Source of the DNA: Cucumis sativus
Lineage: Eukaryota; Streptophyta; Magnoliopsida; Cucurbitales; Cucurbitaceae
Direction of reading: 5' to 3'
Length of the DNA: 64,000 nt
Assembly (NCBI RefSeq): GCF_000004075.3
Contig: NC_026660.2
Location: 26,601,498 to 26,665,497, forward strand
Each line of letters starts with the position of its first letter. The stretch's first letter is position 1. The notes beneath the pieces were generated by a model. That model was not told where the DNA came from. It ran no database searches and worked only from the letters and a program-made list of their open reading frames with translations. A program made the position numbers and the translations under genes. Positions 50,501-62,600 of this stretch are shown one piece after another.

Positions 50501-53500
50501 CAAAAAACGTGATGCTCTAATAGAGGTCTGTTCTCTTAAATTCCTTATCGGTGGATGGGTTTGATAAGAATGTTGTTTTTCTATTGAACAAGAAGTCTTT
50601 CGTAGATAAAATGAAAAAGAAAAAGCTGTCTAAAAGCTGTCTTTAGATCACCCTAGCAAGAGCCATCATGAGTTGACTTAGTGATCAATAAGGGTTGTGA
50701 GTTTGATAAAGAAGTTAGAGGGAATAGGTTCAATCAATGACGACCACCTATCTTTAGCTGAACATACTGCAAATGCTGTAGGGTAATCTTTTCTTATAAA
50801 GAGCTTGTTTTTCTTCAAATACGTAAAGATTCTCCATTTCTTATTATGTCTTTTTGCATTTCGAGCATTAGCCTCTTTTCACTATATCAACAAAAAGTAT
50901 TGTTTCTGTTTCTTTAAAAAGGGTAGATTCCTTTCTGTTCGCAATCCCTAAGCTATTGTCTTTGGTGATGCCAATCCGTAAAATTTGAACTTCTTGGATA
51001 AGACAATTATTTCTTAATAGGTCGAGGATAAGAGTAAACATGCTATAGATTAACTGCATGTTTCATTATGGAACGTTTTACCCGTGGAGTTTTAATTTTT
51101 CTTGCTAAGTTCCTAGAGTTCTGTACTTTCATATTGTTTTGGGCTTTCAGCTTATTTTTCAGGTTTTGGTGTAGATCTAGCTAGTTTGAATTCAATTTCC
51201 TATTCCTTGGCTAGTTGACACTCTCATGCTCCAGTTAAGTCATTTTGTACATGAGTTTTAATTTTTGCTGTTTTTGCAGAGATTACACGAAGAAAATGAA
51301 AAATTGTTTGATCGGTTGACAGAGAAAGCATCTTTGGTTGGATCTCCCCAGGTAAACATATTCTCTTGGAGATCTGAATTCACTGGGTACAATTTTAAAC
51401 TACTCGTGATTCTTGAATTTTCTGCTTAGTTGTTTGATTAATTAAGGTTTGTTGTTCTCTTGGAGCTTCCATTCGTACGTTCATTGGGTTATTGTCTAAA
51501 AGTCTGGCTAGTGGCGTTCACTGATGATTATTGGATGAAGCATGCAATTTCTTGACATTTTATTTTATTTTATATTTTTATTGTAATGAATAATCTAACC
51601 TATTGAGAAAAATTGAATACACAATTGCACAAAAATAAAGCCCGCACAAGGCAGGTAAACTAAAATAAAGGCGTTAATTAGGTACAAATAAGATGCCTAT
51701 GTAATCACAAAAAGACATTGTCACCGAAGCTCAAAGAAAAACATAGATTTTTAACAAGGGAACATAAATTGTAGAAGATCTCTCTTGTCTCTAAAGATTC
51801 TGTTATTTCTCTCACTTCAAAAACCCTTCAAAATAGCACAAACTTTGACCTGCAATAAAAACAACCATTTCTCATGGAAAGGCAAATGGAGGAGAAGATC
51901 TTCAATATTTTCACTACAACCCCAAGAGCTGGGAAAACAACAACGTAACTATTGAAAGCAATAAACACGAAACCAAGGCTTACGTGGAAACCTGAGAACC
52001 GGGAGAAAAACCACGATGTTTTTAGTTTTATTATTTTTTTGATAAATACAATGATACAAATGAGGGACTTAAATAAAATGTAAAGAGCAAAGAAGAAAAG
52101 GAAAATAAATATTTATGGTAAGGTTTCCATATATACAAATTCTAACAGTAACACCAGGAAGAAACAAGTTCAAACAACAATTGCAAAGTATCATTTCTGG
52201 TGGATAAGATCAAGGCCATGTGTTGGTTTCCTACAAGGAATGCAACAAAGCTCCATAACCCTAAGTCCTTACTTGAACAGCATCTATTCTAGTGGTTTTA
52301 CAGCTGCGTCCTTGAGTCCTATTAATACAACAAATTGACAATGCGATAGACATTTGATCTGTAATTTTATCTAGAGAGTTATGGCTATCATCATCATCTG
52401 TTGGATTTTATTTATATCCAGATATTCAATGGTATTTCCACAAATCATATGGCTTAAGAGAAAATAGAAATTTAACTAGTTATGTTACTTTAGCTAGTCT
52501 AGTACTGTTACCATGCTTATTTAGTATGTGGTATTTTATGGGCTATTTCAATTGTTGTTGGAATTCTGTATAGTAGACTGTAGTGCGGTATTACTTTTAT
52601 TGACGGTTTTATTTATTTAATTTCCAGTTGCCAAGTACATTACCTCAAGGTTCTGGGAATGTTCAACCTCAGGATCCTGGCAGGTATTTAGTAAAATCTG
52701 AATTTTGTAAATGGTTTCAGTTCTATTACTCATTTACTTGCTATTTCATAAATGCTGTGAACTCCCTGGTTGCTAAAACAGAAATGATACCAATGACAAG
52801 AGTAAAGGGAGCTCGATGGCCATTGTCCCTTCTCCATCAGCTGTAGATAAAGCTGAGGGGAATCTTGCCTTAGTTAAATCTGGTTCTGACAAGGTTAAAA
52901 CTACCCCAGCGGGAGAGTATCTCACATCTGCTTTGAATGATTTCGACCCAGAACAGTATGACAGCCCTGCTGCTATTTCAGATGGTGCAAACAAGCTTTT
53001 AATGCTGGTATGTATACGTTTAATTTTAGAGGGGATACTAACTATTGAATTCTAGTCTTATTGCTTAAATATTATTTATAATATCTTCATTTATTTATTT
53101 TCATCAAAACCAATTATTCATAAACTCTTTAAATGAAAGAAATGTTATTGATGTGGATATGAAAGAAATGCTAACAGAGATCCCTTTAAATGGACCCAAG
53201 GGGAAAGGTTTTTGTCACACCTAAACTAAAATATTAAATTGGAAAATAATTAAAACAAAAAAATAAAATACAGCCACTCTAAATTCCCAAAGTAGCCCTA
53301 CATCACTCTTGTTAGTTAAAGCTGGTTCTGATTAAAAGTTTGAGAACCTTTTGTTTGAAGACTAGAAAGTTTCATTAGTTAGCAGTAGTGCTAAAATCAG
53401 TTTTGTTGTGGGGTATGTTTCTCTGGTGGGAACATAGGACAGTATACTACAAACTTTTGTATGAGGACTAGAAACTTTCCTTCCATCTTGAGGTTGATCA

Positions 53501-56500
53501 TGATTACTGGGGTATAATGACAGGAACCTTTTAGTCAATTTATTGGGCATAAATCTTGCAGGTGCTAGCCGCTGTTATTAAAGCTGGTGCTTCTAGGGAG
53601 CATGAGATACTGGCTGAAATAAGAGATGCTGTTTTCTCTTTTATCCGTAAGATGGAACCAAGAAGGGTGATGGACACTATGCTTGTTTCACGAGTTAGAA
53701 TATTGTACATAAGATCTTTGCTTGCCAGGTCACCGGAGCTGCAATCCATCAAGGTTTATAAATCTTCAACGTGTTTCCATCTTTCTCTTCTCTGAATTAC
53801 ATTTTCTTTGACTTTGCATCATGTTCGGTCCTTGTATCTTTTCAATTGCAGGTCTCTCCTGTTGAGTGTTTTCTTGAAAAGACAAGCACTGGACGTAGTA
53901 GAAGCTCCAGCAGGGGTAACAGTCCAGGTAGATCTCCCGTCCGCTATATGGAGGAGCAAATCCAAGGCTTTAAAGTGAATCTTCGGCCAGAAAAGAAGTC
54001 CAGATTTTCATCAGTTGTATCCAAAATTCGGGGTCTTGATCAGGTAGAGCTTTTGTTATCATTTTGATATCTTCTCACCTACCTGAACTAATGTGTGGTG
54101 ATAATCAATATGAATATATTCCCCTTTCCAAAAGAGATGTCAAGAAAAAACTGTTATGATCGTTCCTGCACTCATGCTGTTGGGCCAGTGGCAGGAGACG
54201 AATTGGGAAGTACTTCGTTCGACAATTTGTAATGCATATTATCTTGAAATTGTACTCTCTTTAGTTCCTCCCCCCCACCTAGATAATCTGCTCCCAACTT
54301 TCTATATTCTGATTCACACTTATCTAGGAAAATAATGGTTTTCTACATTTTCAGGATTTCCATCATATGTTATTATTCAGTTGTGCTTATTACTTCGAAC
54401 TGTATTGAACAGGATTCTTCGAGGCTGCAAGTGACTGCTGGAAAGCTGAGGGAAATTAACGAGGATGCAAAAAGCTTTGCAGTTGGAAATAAGGCTTTGG
54501 CTGCTTTATTTGTACATACTCCAGCTGGCGAGCTGCAACGTCAGATTAGGTCATGGCTTGTAGAGAACTTTGAATATTTATCTGTTACCGAAGATGATGC
54601 AGCAGGAGGAGCAACTGGTCAGCTGGAACTTCTGTCAACAGCAATCATGGATGGTTGGATGGGTGGACTTGGTGCTGCAATACCTCCTTCTACGGATGCT
54701 CTTGGCCAGCTTCTCTCGGAGTATACAAAACGGGTCTATTCTTCCCAATTGCAGCACTTGAAGGTGCATTATGATCTTATTTTGAATCTTTTCTTGAAAA
54801 ATCAAAGTTGCTTGGTCTTGTCTTTAATGTCTCTGAAAATTTATTAAATTTACTTTTGATTTGATATGTCAATTGCTCAGAGTAAATGCTTAGAATGATT
54901 TTTTCATCGTGTTATTGCTTATGAAAATAAAAAGGTGTTTTTTTTATCCACTCGAGTGAATTTAGGAATCCCTTTTAATCACCTCAGTTATTTGAGGATG
55001 GTAAATCCCTCTCATTTTCTTTGAGTCAACAAAAGTCATTTTTTAAGCTATAAGCCTCAATTTCCCCTTGTCACCAAATTCACGTCAATAAATCAGATTT
55101 GGGCCAAATTTCATCGAACCACTTGCCTATCATCTTAAATATTTCATGAGTTTAAAATCACCAATGTTCTTATTTCATATTTTCTAAAGAAGAATATGCA
55201 CAAAGGAAAAAGGAAGAATCCTGGCCGATACCAGTTGCTGTCTTGTTCAGAAAAATAATGCTGCTCTTTCATGATTGCTGCATGGGAACCGTAAAAATTC
55301 CACCACATTCTGGTCCTTTCACTTTAGCACATCAAACGGGATTTCTATTTTTTGCACAAACTGTACCTTCATTAACGTTGTTCTTCACTTGGTTGAAGAT
55401 TGATGAAAAGTTTTGGTGGGGTCAGCTGTTTAAGAACCTGGATGTATCTTATATTCCTATGTAACTCCCCTACTAACTTTTACAATCTCTACAGGGAAGT
55501 GGTAACAGACCATGATATTTTGGACATTTATGTACATTTTTCTATTTTATCAGGACATTGCTGGCACCTTGGCTATGGAAGAGGCAGAGGATGCACCTCA
55601 AGTTACAAAGTTGCGATCTGCTCTTGAGTCAGTCGATCATAAGAGAAGAAAGGTACTTCATACTTGATTGACCTTTGTTGTTTGCACGTCAAGTAACAGG
55701 AATAATTTCTATTTCTCTCTTCTATATAATTGGTTAATTTATTTCTTGTGATGAGATTAACGCCTTAAAGAACATATTTCCAATTTTGGTGGCATTTGGC
55801 AAGAAACAAATGTCTCTCATGCTTTCTTTCTTTGTCCTGCTTTTCCAAATTGGTTCTACTCTGCAAATAAACACTTTCTGTTAATGCTAAATAGCCAATG
55901 TTATCGATCATGTTGATCTCATATTTCATTAGTTAGTACAAATGTTTTAGGCTACCGGTCTTATTAAAATATCATAAGAGGGGTAAGAAGGGAATGATCT
56001 TTCTAATGGGGAGACTTCTAATGGTGGTAGGGTGAGTTGGTGGGAACCACAGTTAGTTAGACAAAAGAGGAAGTACAGGAGGGAAGGGGAGTCAGGAGGC
56101 TTAGAGGGTTACTTTCATTTTGGTAATTGAGTCTTCTCGAGAGTAAGAGGAGAGTCCTTTGCTTCTGAGTGGGGCTGGGAATCGTATCTTGCCTTAGGGC
56201 AATTGTTCTTTAATCCAATAAGACTCCTATTATCATCTATCGATACCTATCAAAATGCAAAAATTTAAAAATGACATAACCTCTAGCTTTCATTCTGCAA
56301 CTGCTAATTTGTCAATGTTATCTTATCTATTTAACTTTTTTCATTCTCTATTACCCTATATTTGAACATATTCTGATATATAAAACAAATGTTGTCAGAT
56401 TTTACAACAAATGAAAAATGATATAGCTTTACTTATGCTGGAAGATGGTGGTTCACCAATCCAAAATCCCTCTACTGCTGTTGAAGATGCAAGACTTGCC

Positions 56501-58199
56501 TCTCTCATTTCCCTCGATGGCATTTTGAAGCAAGTGAAGGTAATCTACTGCACAAATCTCTTTCATTCTCTTTTTTTGCTTCTGTTTCAGTCATCAAGCA
56601 TTTACGAAGATGTTGATTCAAACAGGATATTGTAAGACAAGCCTCTGTAAATGCATTGAGTAGAAGTAAGAAAAAAGCACTACTTGCATCACTTGATGAG
56701 TTTACAGAACAAATGCCTTCTCTTCTTGAGATTGATCATCCGTGTGCCAGGAGGCAAATTGCAGAAGCTCGTCAGATAGTTGAGGTATATGAATCTTTCA
56801 AATTTTGTATCAGTTTGTACAGCATGTTTTCTTGTTGTATGGATTAATTTGACGGCTTTTTATTAATTTATTTATTTTTGTCTATATTTGAAATTCAATT
56901 CGACTCTTGTCATTTGGAGATTGGGTAAAAAATTAAAATAATTGTTTGTTGGTGTTGGTGTGGAACTATTAATGCTGACAACGGGTTAGGGTGGGAAAAT
57001 CTCCATTTGTTGTAAGAATTGGGGCGGGAAGGGGAATCCCTACAAAACATTTGTTGTTAACTCTCTCATCATTATGGTATACTTATTTTAGAAAATAAAT
57101 TCAATCAAGTACCAGCTTGGGCCCTTGGCTGAATTCTTTCAACACTAGACGTTGGTTATCAAGGACTTGGTTTTGTCGTTGCGTTTCAAAATTGAGAATT
57201 CTTGTCATTAATTGCTTCTTGTTGAATGGATTTGTCACTCCCATTTTTCTATAATGGTGGTTGATTTTTTTTTGTTTTTTGTGGATTTCTTATGAGTGTA
57301 AGTTTGATTTTTATTTTAAACTTTGATAAAACATTATCAATTCCCTCTCTTTTGATCACAACTTTAAAAACATTTCATGATAGACACGGATAATATTCTA
57401 TCATGGTCTATTGCAGTCTTTCGTAGATAGATTGATATTTTGCTATATTTTATAAATATTTTAGTTCATTTTGCTATATTTAAAAATAGCCCAAAATATA
57501 ATAGTACTTATTCAATATCTTTGAACATGTACCATTTTGGATATTGAACTTTAACAAGATTTAACCGACTTTTTCTTTTCTTCTAAAATATCATTTACCG
57601 AATGAACCTCAGATGTAAAATAAGAAGTCTTTTGACACCTTGGAGGCGCATAGCTCCTTATCTTGGATGAATCTAGTACATTAGTTGGGGCCTGGATTTA
57701 TCATACATTCATCTAATATTTTTTCTAATCTTATTTACTGCAGTTTACTCCAGAAGAAGATGACATCTATCAAGCAACAGCACACAACCGCAGACTGTCA
57801 GTGGACTCGAGTTCTGGTGCAGAAACTGATGTAGCTCAGTGGAACGTCCTGCAGTTCAATACAGGCTCAACAACTCCTTTTATCATCAAGTGTGGTGCAA
57901 ACTCAAATTCAGAATTGGTCATCAAGGCCGATGCCCGCGTGCAGGAACCAAAAGGTGGTGAAATTGTGAGAGTTGTTCCCAGACCATCTGTTTTAGAAAA
58001 CATGAGCTTGGAGGATATCAAACAAGCATTTTCCCAGCTTCCAGAGGCTCTCAGCTTGCTTGCATTGGCAAGAACTGCAGATGGAACCCGAGCACGGTAT
58101 TCTCGACTGTACCGAACTTTGGCCATGAAAGTCCCATCGTTAAGGGATCTTGTCGGGGAGCTTGAAAAGGGGGGAGTATTGAAAGATGTAAGATCATGA
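41543..58199 (+). CDS. KAC1: KAC/KCA kinesin-like protein (KIN-14) for actin-based chloroplast movement
   Basis: Twenty-three coding exons (41543-41755, 42562-42685, 42949-43035, 43411-43581, 43712-43818, 45714-45845, 45949-46124, 46550-46711, 47160-47251, 48283-48434, 49448-49621, 50133-50279, 50376-50525, 51280-51351, 52628-52683, 52782-53007, 53562-53753, 53852-54043, 54413-54763, 55554-55652, 56399-56539, 56626-56784, 57744-58199) give 1276 residues, like Arabidopsis KCA1/KAC1 and KCA2/KAC2. A short N-terminal coiled coil precedes the motor-like domain (about 140-460). The P-loop is intact at 224-231 (GQTFSGKT), as is switch II DLAGSE (362-367), but switch I is eroded. Coiled coils (about 475-650) and the long conserved KAC C-terminal region follow, ending '[11 protein letters not shown]'. 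KAC proteins control short actin filaments that move and anchor chloroplasts. I cannot say whether it matches KAC1 or KAC2. Confidence 0.96.
43096..43375. mobile_element. MITE of about 280 bp with long inverted ends, KAC intron 3
   Basis: The left end 'ggtaaccattttgttctta' with 'gttcttgaaatttaag' is matched by the inverted right end, 'cttaattttcaaaacaaaa' with 'gaaatagttacc'. The arms are 40-45 bp and imperfect. The element lies wholly inside the intron between exons 3 and 4. A truncated relative is at 7412-7545. It resembles a MITE I recall as abundant in cucurbit introns; the superfamily is not clear. Confidence 0.65.
44000..44103 (-). mobile_element. tRNA-derived SINE in KAC intron 5
   Basis: Read on the minus strand it has a box A-like 'agcttagttaat' (44094-44083), a box B-like 'ggttcaattcc' (44047-44037) and a 3' end 'attgttgtactaaaaaaaag' running into poly-A. 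Possible worn target duplications flank it (ggaatgaaata at 43988 and ggaaatgaaga at 44109). It is the same family as 31955-32077. Confidence 0.6.
44211..44434. mobile_element. Probable solo LTR in KAC intron 5
   Basis: The unit begins TGTTGA and ends TCAACA, giving the TG...CA termini and the short inverted ends of an LTR. The interior ('atttcattaattacttaata', 'gagatacaagcctatatata') is typical of Copia LTRs in plants. No internal coding region, primer site or clear 5-bp target duplication is present, so an old solo LTR or fragment is likely. Confidence 0.5.
44324..44371. repeat. 16-bp tandem repeat, three perfect copies
   Basis: AATAATATCTCCTAAG repeats exactly at 44324, 44340 and 44356, with a partial copy on each side. 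It lies inside the solo LTR and probably expanded by slippage. Confidence 0.9.
47379..48040 (-). mobile_element. LINE 3'-end relic in KAC intron 9
   Basis: On the minus strand, 48010-47774 reads '[15 protein letters not shown]' and later '[19 protein letters not shown]'. This pattern is like the C-terminus of plant LINE reverse transcriptases (the zinc-binding RVT region). It is followed by a non-coding part and an (AAT)n tail (plus-strand ATT units at 47379-47400), as expected of a 5'-truncated non-LTR insertion. Confidence 0.5.
48725..48860 (-). mobile_element. Possible degenerate tRNA-derived repeat in KAC intron 10
   Basis: On the minus strand 'tagctcagtggta' (48854-48842) is an almost perfect tRNA box A. 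The other end carries 'gggttccgccact' (48741-48729), a word often seen at the ends of plant SINE/LINE repeats. No good box B was found. Confidence 0.35.
50672..50770 (+). mobile_element. SINE-like repeat with tRNA-type boxes in KAC intron 13
   Basis: 'gacttagtgatcaataagg' (50675-50693) resembles box A and 'aggttcaatcaatg' (50726-50739) resembles box B, followed by 'accacctatctttag'. The layout matches a dispersed plant repeat family different from the other two SINEs here. Confidence 0.4.
51600..51905 (-). mobile_element. Second LINE reverse-transcriptase relic, KAC intron 14
   Basis: On the minus strand a frame interrupted by stops reads 'KVCAILKGF' then '[14 protein letters not shown]', a pattern typical of the last part of plant LINE reverse transcriptases, and then loses frame. 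It is a dead fragment. The sequence at 51920-52020 continues with other repeat-like material I cannot class. Confidence 0.45.
57300..57490. repeat. AT-rich dispersed repeat in the last KAC intron
   Basis: It contains 'catgatagacacggataat', 'attctatcatggtctattg' and 'attttgctatatt' twice with 'ttaaaaatagccc'. These words match, from memory, a very common dispersed repeat of cucurbit genomes. A related tract lies at 58890-59030. Confidence 0.5.
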
Positions 58200-59662
58200 A
58201 CACGAAGTTTGTGGATGCCCATTCTTTTGGTAGCCATACATATTGCTTTGACATGCTGCTGCCTGGCTTGTGTGTTAACATAATTTTTGAGAAAACTCTT
58301 GAGGTTGGTTGTCCACGATATTTAGCATCGTTGTATTGTAATTTATGTGGTCTTTGTTGCTCTTAGCAAAATCTGTATTTGTAGACAACTACCTCCACAC
58401 TTCCACATCTCGAATTGATTGTAATTCTTGTTAAAATTAATGTCATTCCCCCAGAAATATTATCAAAATGTCGATAGAGAGAAAATTTTGATTGTCTTTT
58501 ATATCTTTTAAATCAACACTTTTAATTCTCATCAGTTTTTCTTCTGCATCATTTATGGGCCATTGTTATTAGGATCATTGCTACAATTCAACCCAAGGAA
58601 GGATTCAAGGATCCCCCTGGGCATACACAACCAATATAGTTGAGGTTACATTTCAATTTTGTAATTTAACAAGCGTTTGAATTTTTAAAGAAAAACTTCG
58701 GTGCAACACCTACCCCATCCAATTAAAAATTTTCAGACAAATTTATTTTTCTCAAATTACTAAGAATATATATTTTTGTCCGTCTGTGTAAAACGAGGGA
58801 AATGATGTGAATTTTGAATTGATTTTCCTTAAAAATTTGATTATTATTGTGTTAGATGAAAAATAAAATTATTTTAAACCATAATTTTTTTAAATACTTA
58901 TAAATATAGACCACGTAGGTAAATGATAGTCAATTTTAATATATTGCAAAATAAACTATCATGTTTTGTTATAATTTATAAATAGTTAATTTATTTTGTT
59001 ATATTTAAAAATAAGCGTGGAATAATTAATAACTTAGAAAATAATAAACTTCAAAATTTCAATTTTGTGATATATAAATTTGTGAGTTTGAAATTTCTTT
59101 AAGTTGAAATTTAGGGGAGAGATTAAATAGACATAAATTTAATAATTGAAAGACTTAATTTGTAATTTCATTTAATTAATGTGAGTTTTCTATACAATAG
59201 TAGAAATCTAATACAATATGAATTGATTTAGTGATAAAAATTTAGTCATGAATTTGAACCCAGCGTTAATTAATATCCTACAATTTTTCTTAAAATTAAA
59301 AATATTGTAGAATTAGATAAATTATAGGTAAATTTATTCAAGGTGTGTATAAAGTGTCTCAACCCTCGAAAATATAAAAAATATAAAAATAAGAAAGGCT
59401 ACTACATTCTTAAAGCCCAATTAAGCATAGCATATAACTTTAAAAAAGTTTTTTTTCCTTCCTAAATTTACAATATTTTCGTCCACAAGAAACAAATTAA
59501 ACTTAAAGAAGAGAAAAAAAACGTCTTCTTTCCTAACCATTTCGGACGGCTTTTATAATGTCTCTCTCTTTCCGTCGCCAAATGTAGTCTCCTCAGTTCC
59601 AGCTTAGCAGACTGCAAAGACACACACACAGAAAGGGAAATTTCATCTTCTCCAACCTCGAA
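58200..59662. other. Gap between KAC and PIGG
   Basis: It begins with the KAC 3'UTR (to about 58440) and ends with the PIGG promoter and a pyrimidine-rich 5'UTR (about 59560-59662). Between them lies AT-rich sequence with a copy of the dispersed repeat at 58890-59030 and no supported exon. Confidence 0.5.
58890..59035. repeat. Copy of the AT-rich dispersed repeat
   Basis: 'atgttttgttataatttata', 'aatagttaatttattttgtt' and 'atatttaaaaataagc' parallel the 57420-57490 tract block by block. Ends are not clear. Confidence 0.4.
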
Positions 59663-62600
59663 ATGTCTTCTTCTCTTACCTGTGTTAGGCTAACGCTATT
59701 CACCGTGGCAGCTGTTGCTTTTCAGATCATTGGACTCTCGTTTTTCGTCTTCGGCTTCTTCCCCGTCAAACCTGCACTCTCCGGTGACAGGTTATCTTCA
59801 CTTCTCTCTCTCTCTCTCTCATCCCTGAGCAATGATAAGATGGCATCATTAAACGATAGAGCTTCTGGGATCAATTGCGCTTCTATTTGCTTTCGAAATT
59901 ATAATGGTTTAGTGTAATTGAGCAACGAGACCAGCTGGTATGGTATGGTACTCTGAGCTTGCTTCGTATGTTTATGGAAGCAAAGGAGATTAGAATGATT
60001 CTGACTGGATTTTCCTTTCTTATTGGGATTTGCACGTTGCAAATGTGATTTTTCTTCATCTGCTACTTGCTTTTTTAGTGGTTCGGAAAGTTTTCATGCG
60101 CCCACCTGCTATTCAATGGGAAACGAGAGTGTCAAAGATCTGCCTCCTTACGACCTCCAATCTCTATATCAGGTCCTTTGCTCAAGATATTACTTAATTT
60201 GAGGCAGTCATGCGCTTTATGTTCCAATAGTGTTACAATATAGAGGACAACGGCTTGAGGGTGATGTTATTTCTTTCATCACTAAGCTTTATAAAGTTAA
60301 AGTTAGGCTTCCATGGGAAGAAGTAGGATTACAAACGGAAAGACAAGTTTAGTCTGAAATTGATGGAAAATGATATCCTCTCTCTGTAATTTAGGACTCA
60401 TTATGAATCTTTAAACGTGCCTAAATTTATTACAATTGATTAACGAGTTATCAAATGTGAAAAATACATGCAAGAGGAAGCTGTAGTTATTCCTATTCTG
60501 TGGCTCGGAATGCATCAGGGGATGGTGATAGCTTCTGTCTATTCACTCTGTTTCCTCTTTCCTTCCATATTGATCTTGTTTTGAAATGCAAACAAGATTT
60601 CTGAGAGTGTAATCTAACTTGAAAAATTCTTTCGTGTAGGAATTATCTGGGCTTCCTCCTTTGTTTGACCGACTTATTTTAATGGTATGTGAATTATACC
60701 CAGCAATTGTGGGTTTTTTTTCACCATTATTATTGTTGATGACGTTGTTTGATGCATGAATGTAGTTTCTTTCTATAACGAACATGTCAGTATAGGTTAT
60801 TGATGGTCTTCCAGCCGAATTTGTGCTTGGAAAAGATGACCGGCCTCCAAACAAGGCCTTGATGGAAGCCATGCCATATACTCAGTCATTGTTGGCAAAT
60901 GGAATTGCAAAAGGTTACCACGCAAAGGCTGCACCTCCAACTGTTACGATGCCCCGTCTGAAGGTGAGTATTTCTTCATTCTTGATTATTATGGCAAACA
61001 TAGTATGCTACCAGTCTACGAACCCAAACCTTGTTCTTTTCACATGATTGCAGGCTATTGTATCTGGAGCTATCGGAGGATTCCTTGATGTGGCTTTCAA
61101 TTTCAATACTCAGGCTCTACTTGATGACAATCTTCTTGGTAGATGAGGATGCCGTTTGGGAGTTTGTATCCCTTGAACATTTATTTCTCTTCTATAATGA
61201 AAGTTGCTTCTTGTTCCAAAAAAAAAAAAAGCCACATTACAAATTGAAAGTGAGATCACATTTACATATTGTAGGTCAGTTGTCTAAAGTTGGTTGGAAA
61301 ATGGTGATGTGTGGAGATGAAACATGGCTTAAACTGTTTCCGGGGCTCTTTATGAGGCATGATGGAGTTAGCAGTTTTTTTGTAAGTATGGTACCTGAAT
61401 CTTTTGATATCACATGCAATGCAAAGGAAGATGTTTGGTGCAGTGCATGGACTTCATACCTTTATTGAATTTCAGTGTTCTGGTCTTAGGCTCTTAGCCG
61501 CTGTAATTTCTTCATTCCTTGCTCCCTTAGATTCTTCTCCCTGGGACAGGGAAATTTGTGGTTTATCTATCTGGCTTTCTATTTAGTTGGGATCCAGTAG
61601 CCAGCTAAGATAAATGTCACCAATGGCTATGTTTCAAGGCAAAGTGAACAATTATGTTCTGTAGCTTAGTACTTAATTTACATCTTCTTTACCAATGTAC
61701 TGCTGTCTGCCTTATTTTTTAAAATGATGGAACATGCTTTGATTGAGAACAAATGAAAGAAAACAAGAGGACAAAAATGCAACTGAAACATCACTTTACA
61801 CATCTCACTGTTACTTATATTTCATCAAACTATGAAAATCTCCTCTGTTAGATTTTAGGATGTGATGCATCTATATCTTGTTGACTTAAGAATATCATAT
61901 ATATGTTCATGTTTCTTATTTCTGCAGGTTAAAGATACTGTAGAAGTGGACAAAAACGTTTCTCGACATTTAAGCTATGAGCTTAGCAAGAATGACTGGA
62001 ATCTTCTAGTAAATCACTATTTTTGTGCACTCTTACACATTTCTTTTCCACATACAACCACTGGCAGTATCATCTATTTTCATTTGGCATTTTCTTCATG
62101 TTGTTCAATAACTTGAAGTTGATTTATACTATCCCTCTGCTTGCTTATTGAATTGCTCGATTCTTGCATTTATTACCATTTACCATAGTTTTTATCAGTT
62201 AGGGTGTCTTCCATTTCTATATTTATTGTCAGCATATTTTGGGCACTGAAATGGTATGCCTATTGCATTTTTCTACTATGAAATATTCAATTTTTTTGTT
62301 ACATAAAAATTTGAATTTAGCACAGAACGTCATCTGTAATTTAGTTTGTAATATGGTTTGACACAAAGGCTTTGTTTAATATATCCTTATGGTTAATTTA
62401 GGTATATTTATGAACTCACCAGTTTATTTTTATCTGTACCTCACTTTCGTGTGAGTGATTTTATTTATTTGTAGTTTCTTTGAGATGATTGTATGTTTTC
62501 TCTTTGAACCTCTTAGTTACTCGATTATTCTATCTGTGGAGAACTTATGGTCCTTTCTTCTTCTTCTTTATTTTTTTTATATATAATTGTTATTATTATG

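Noticed and set aside
61031-61468. 145-codon frame in the PIGG region
   Set aside because: It runs through an exon, an intron and the next exon in a different frame from the PIGG protein; the spliced PIGG exons explain the coding signal.
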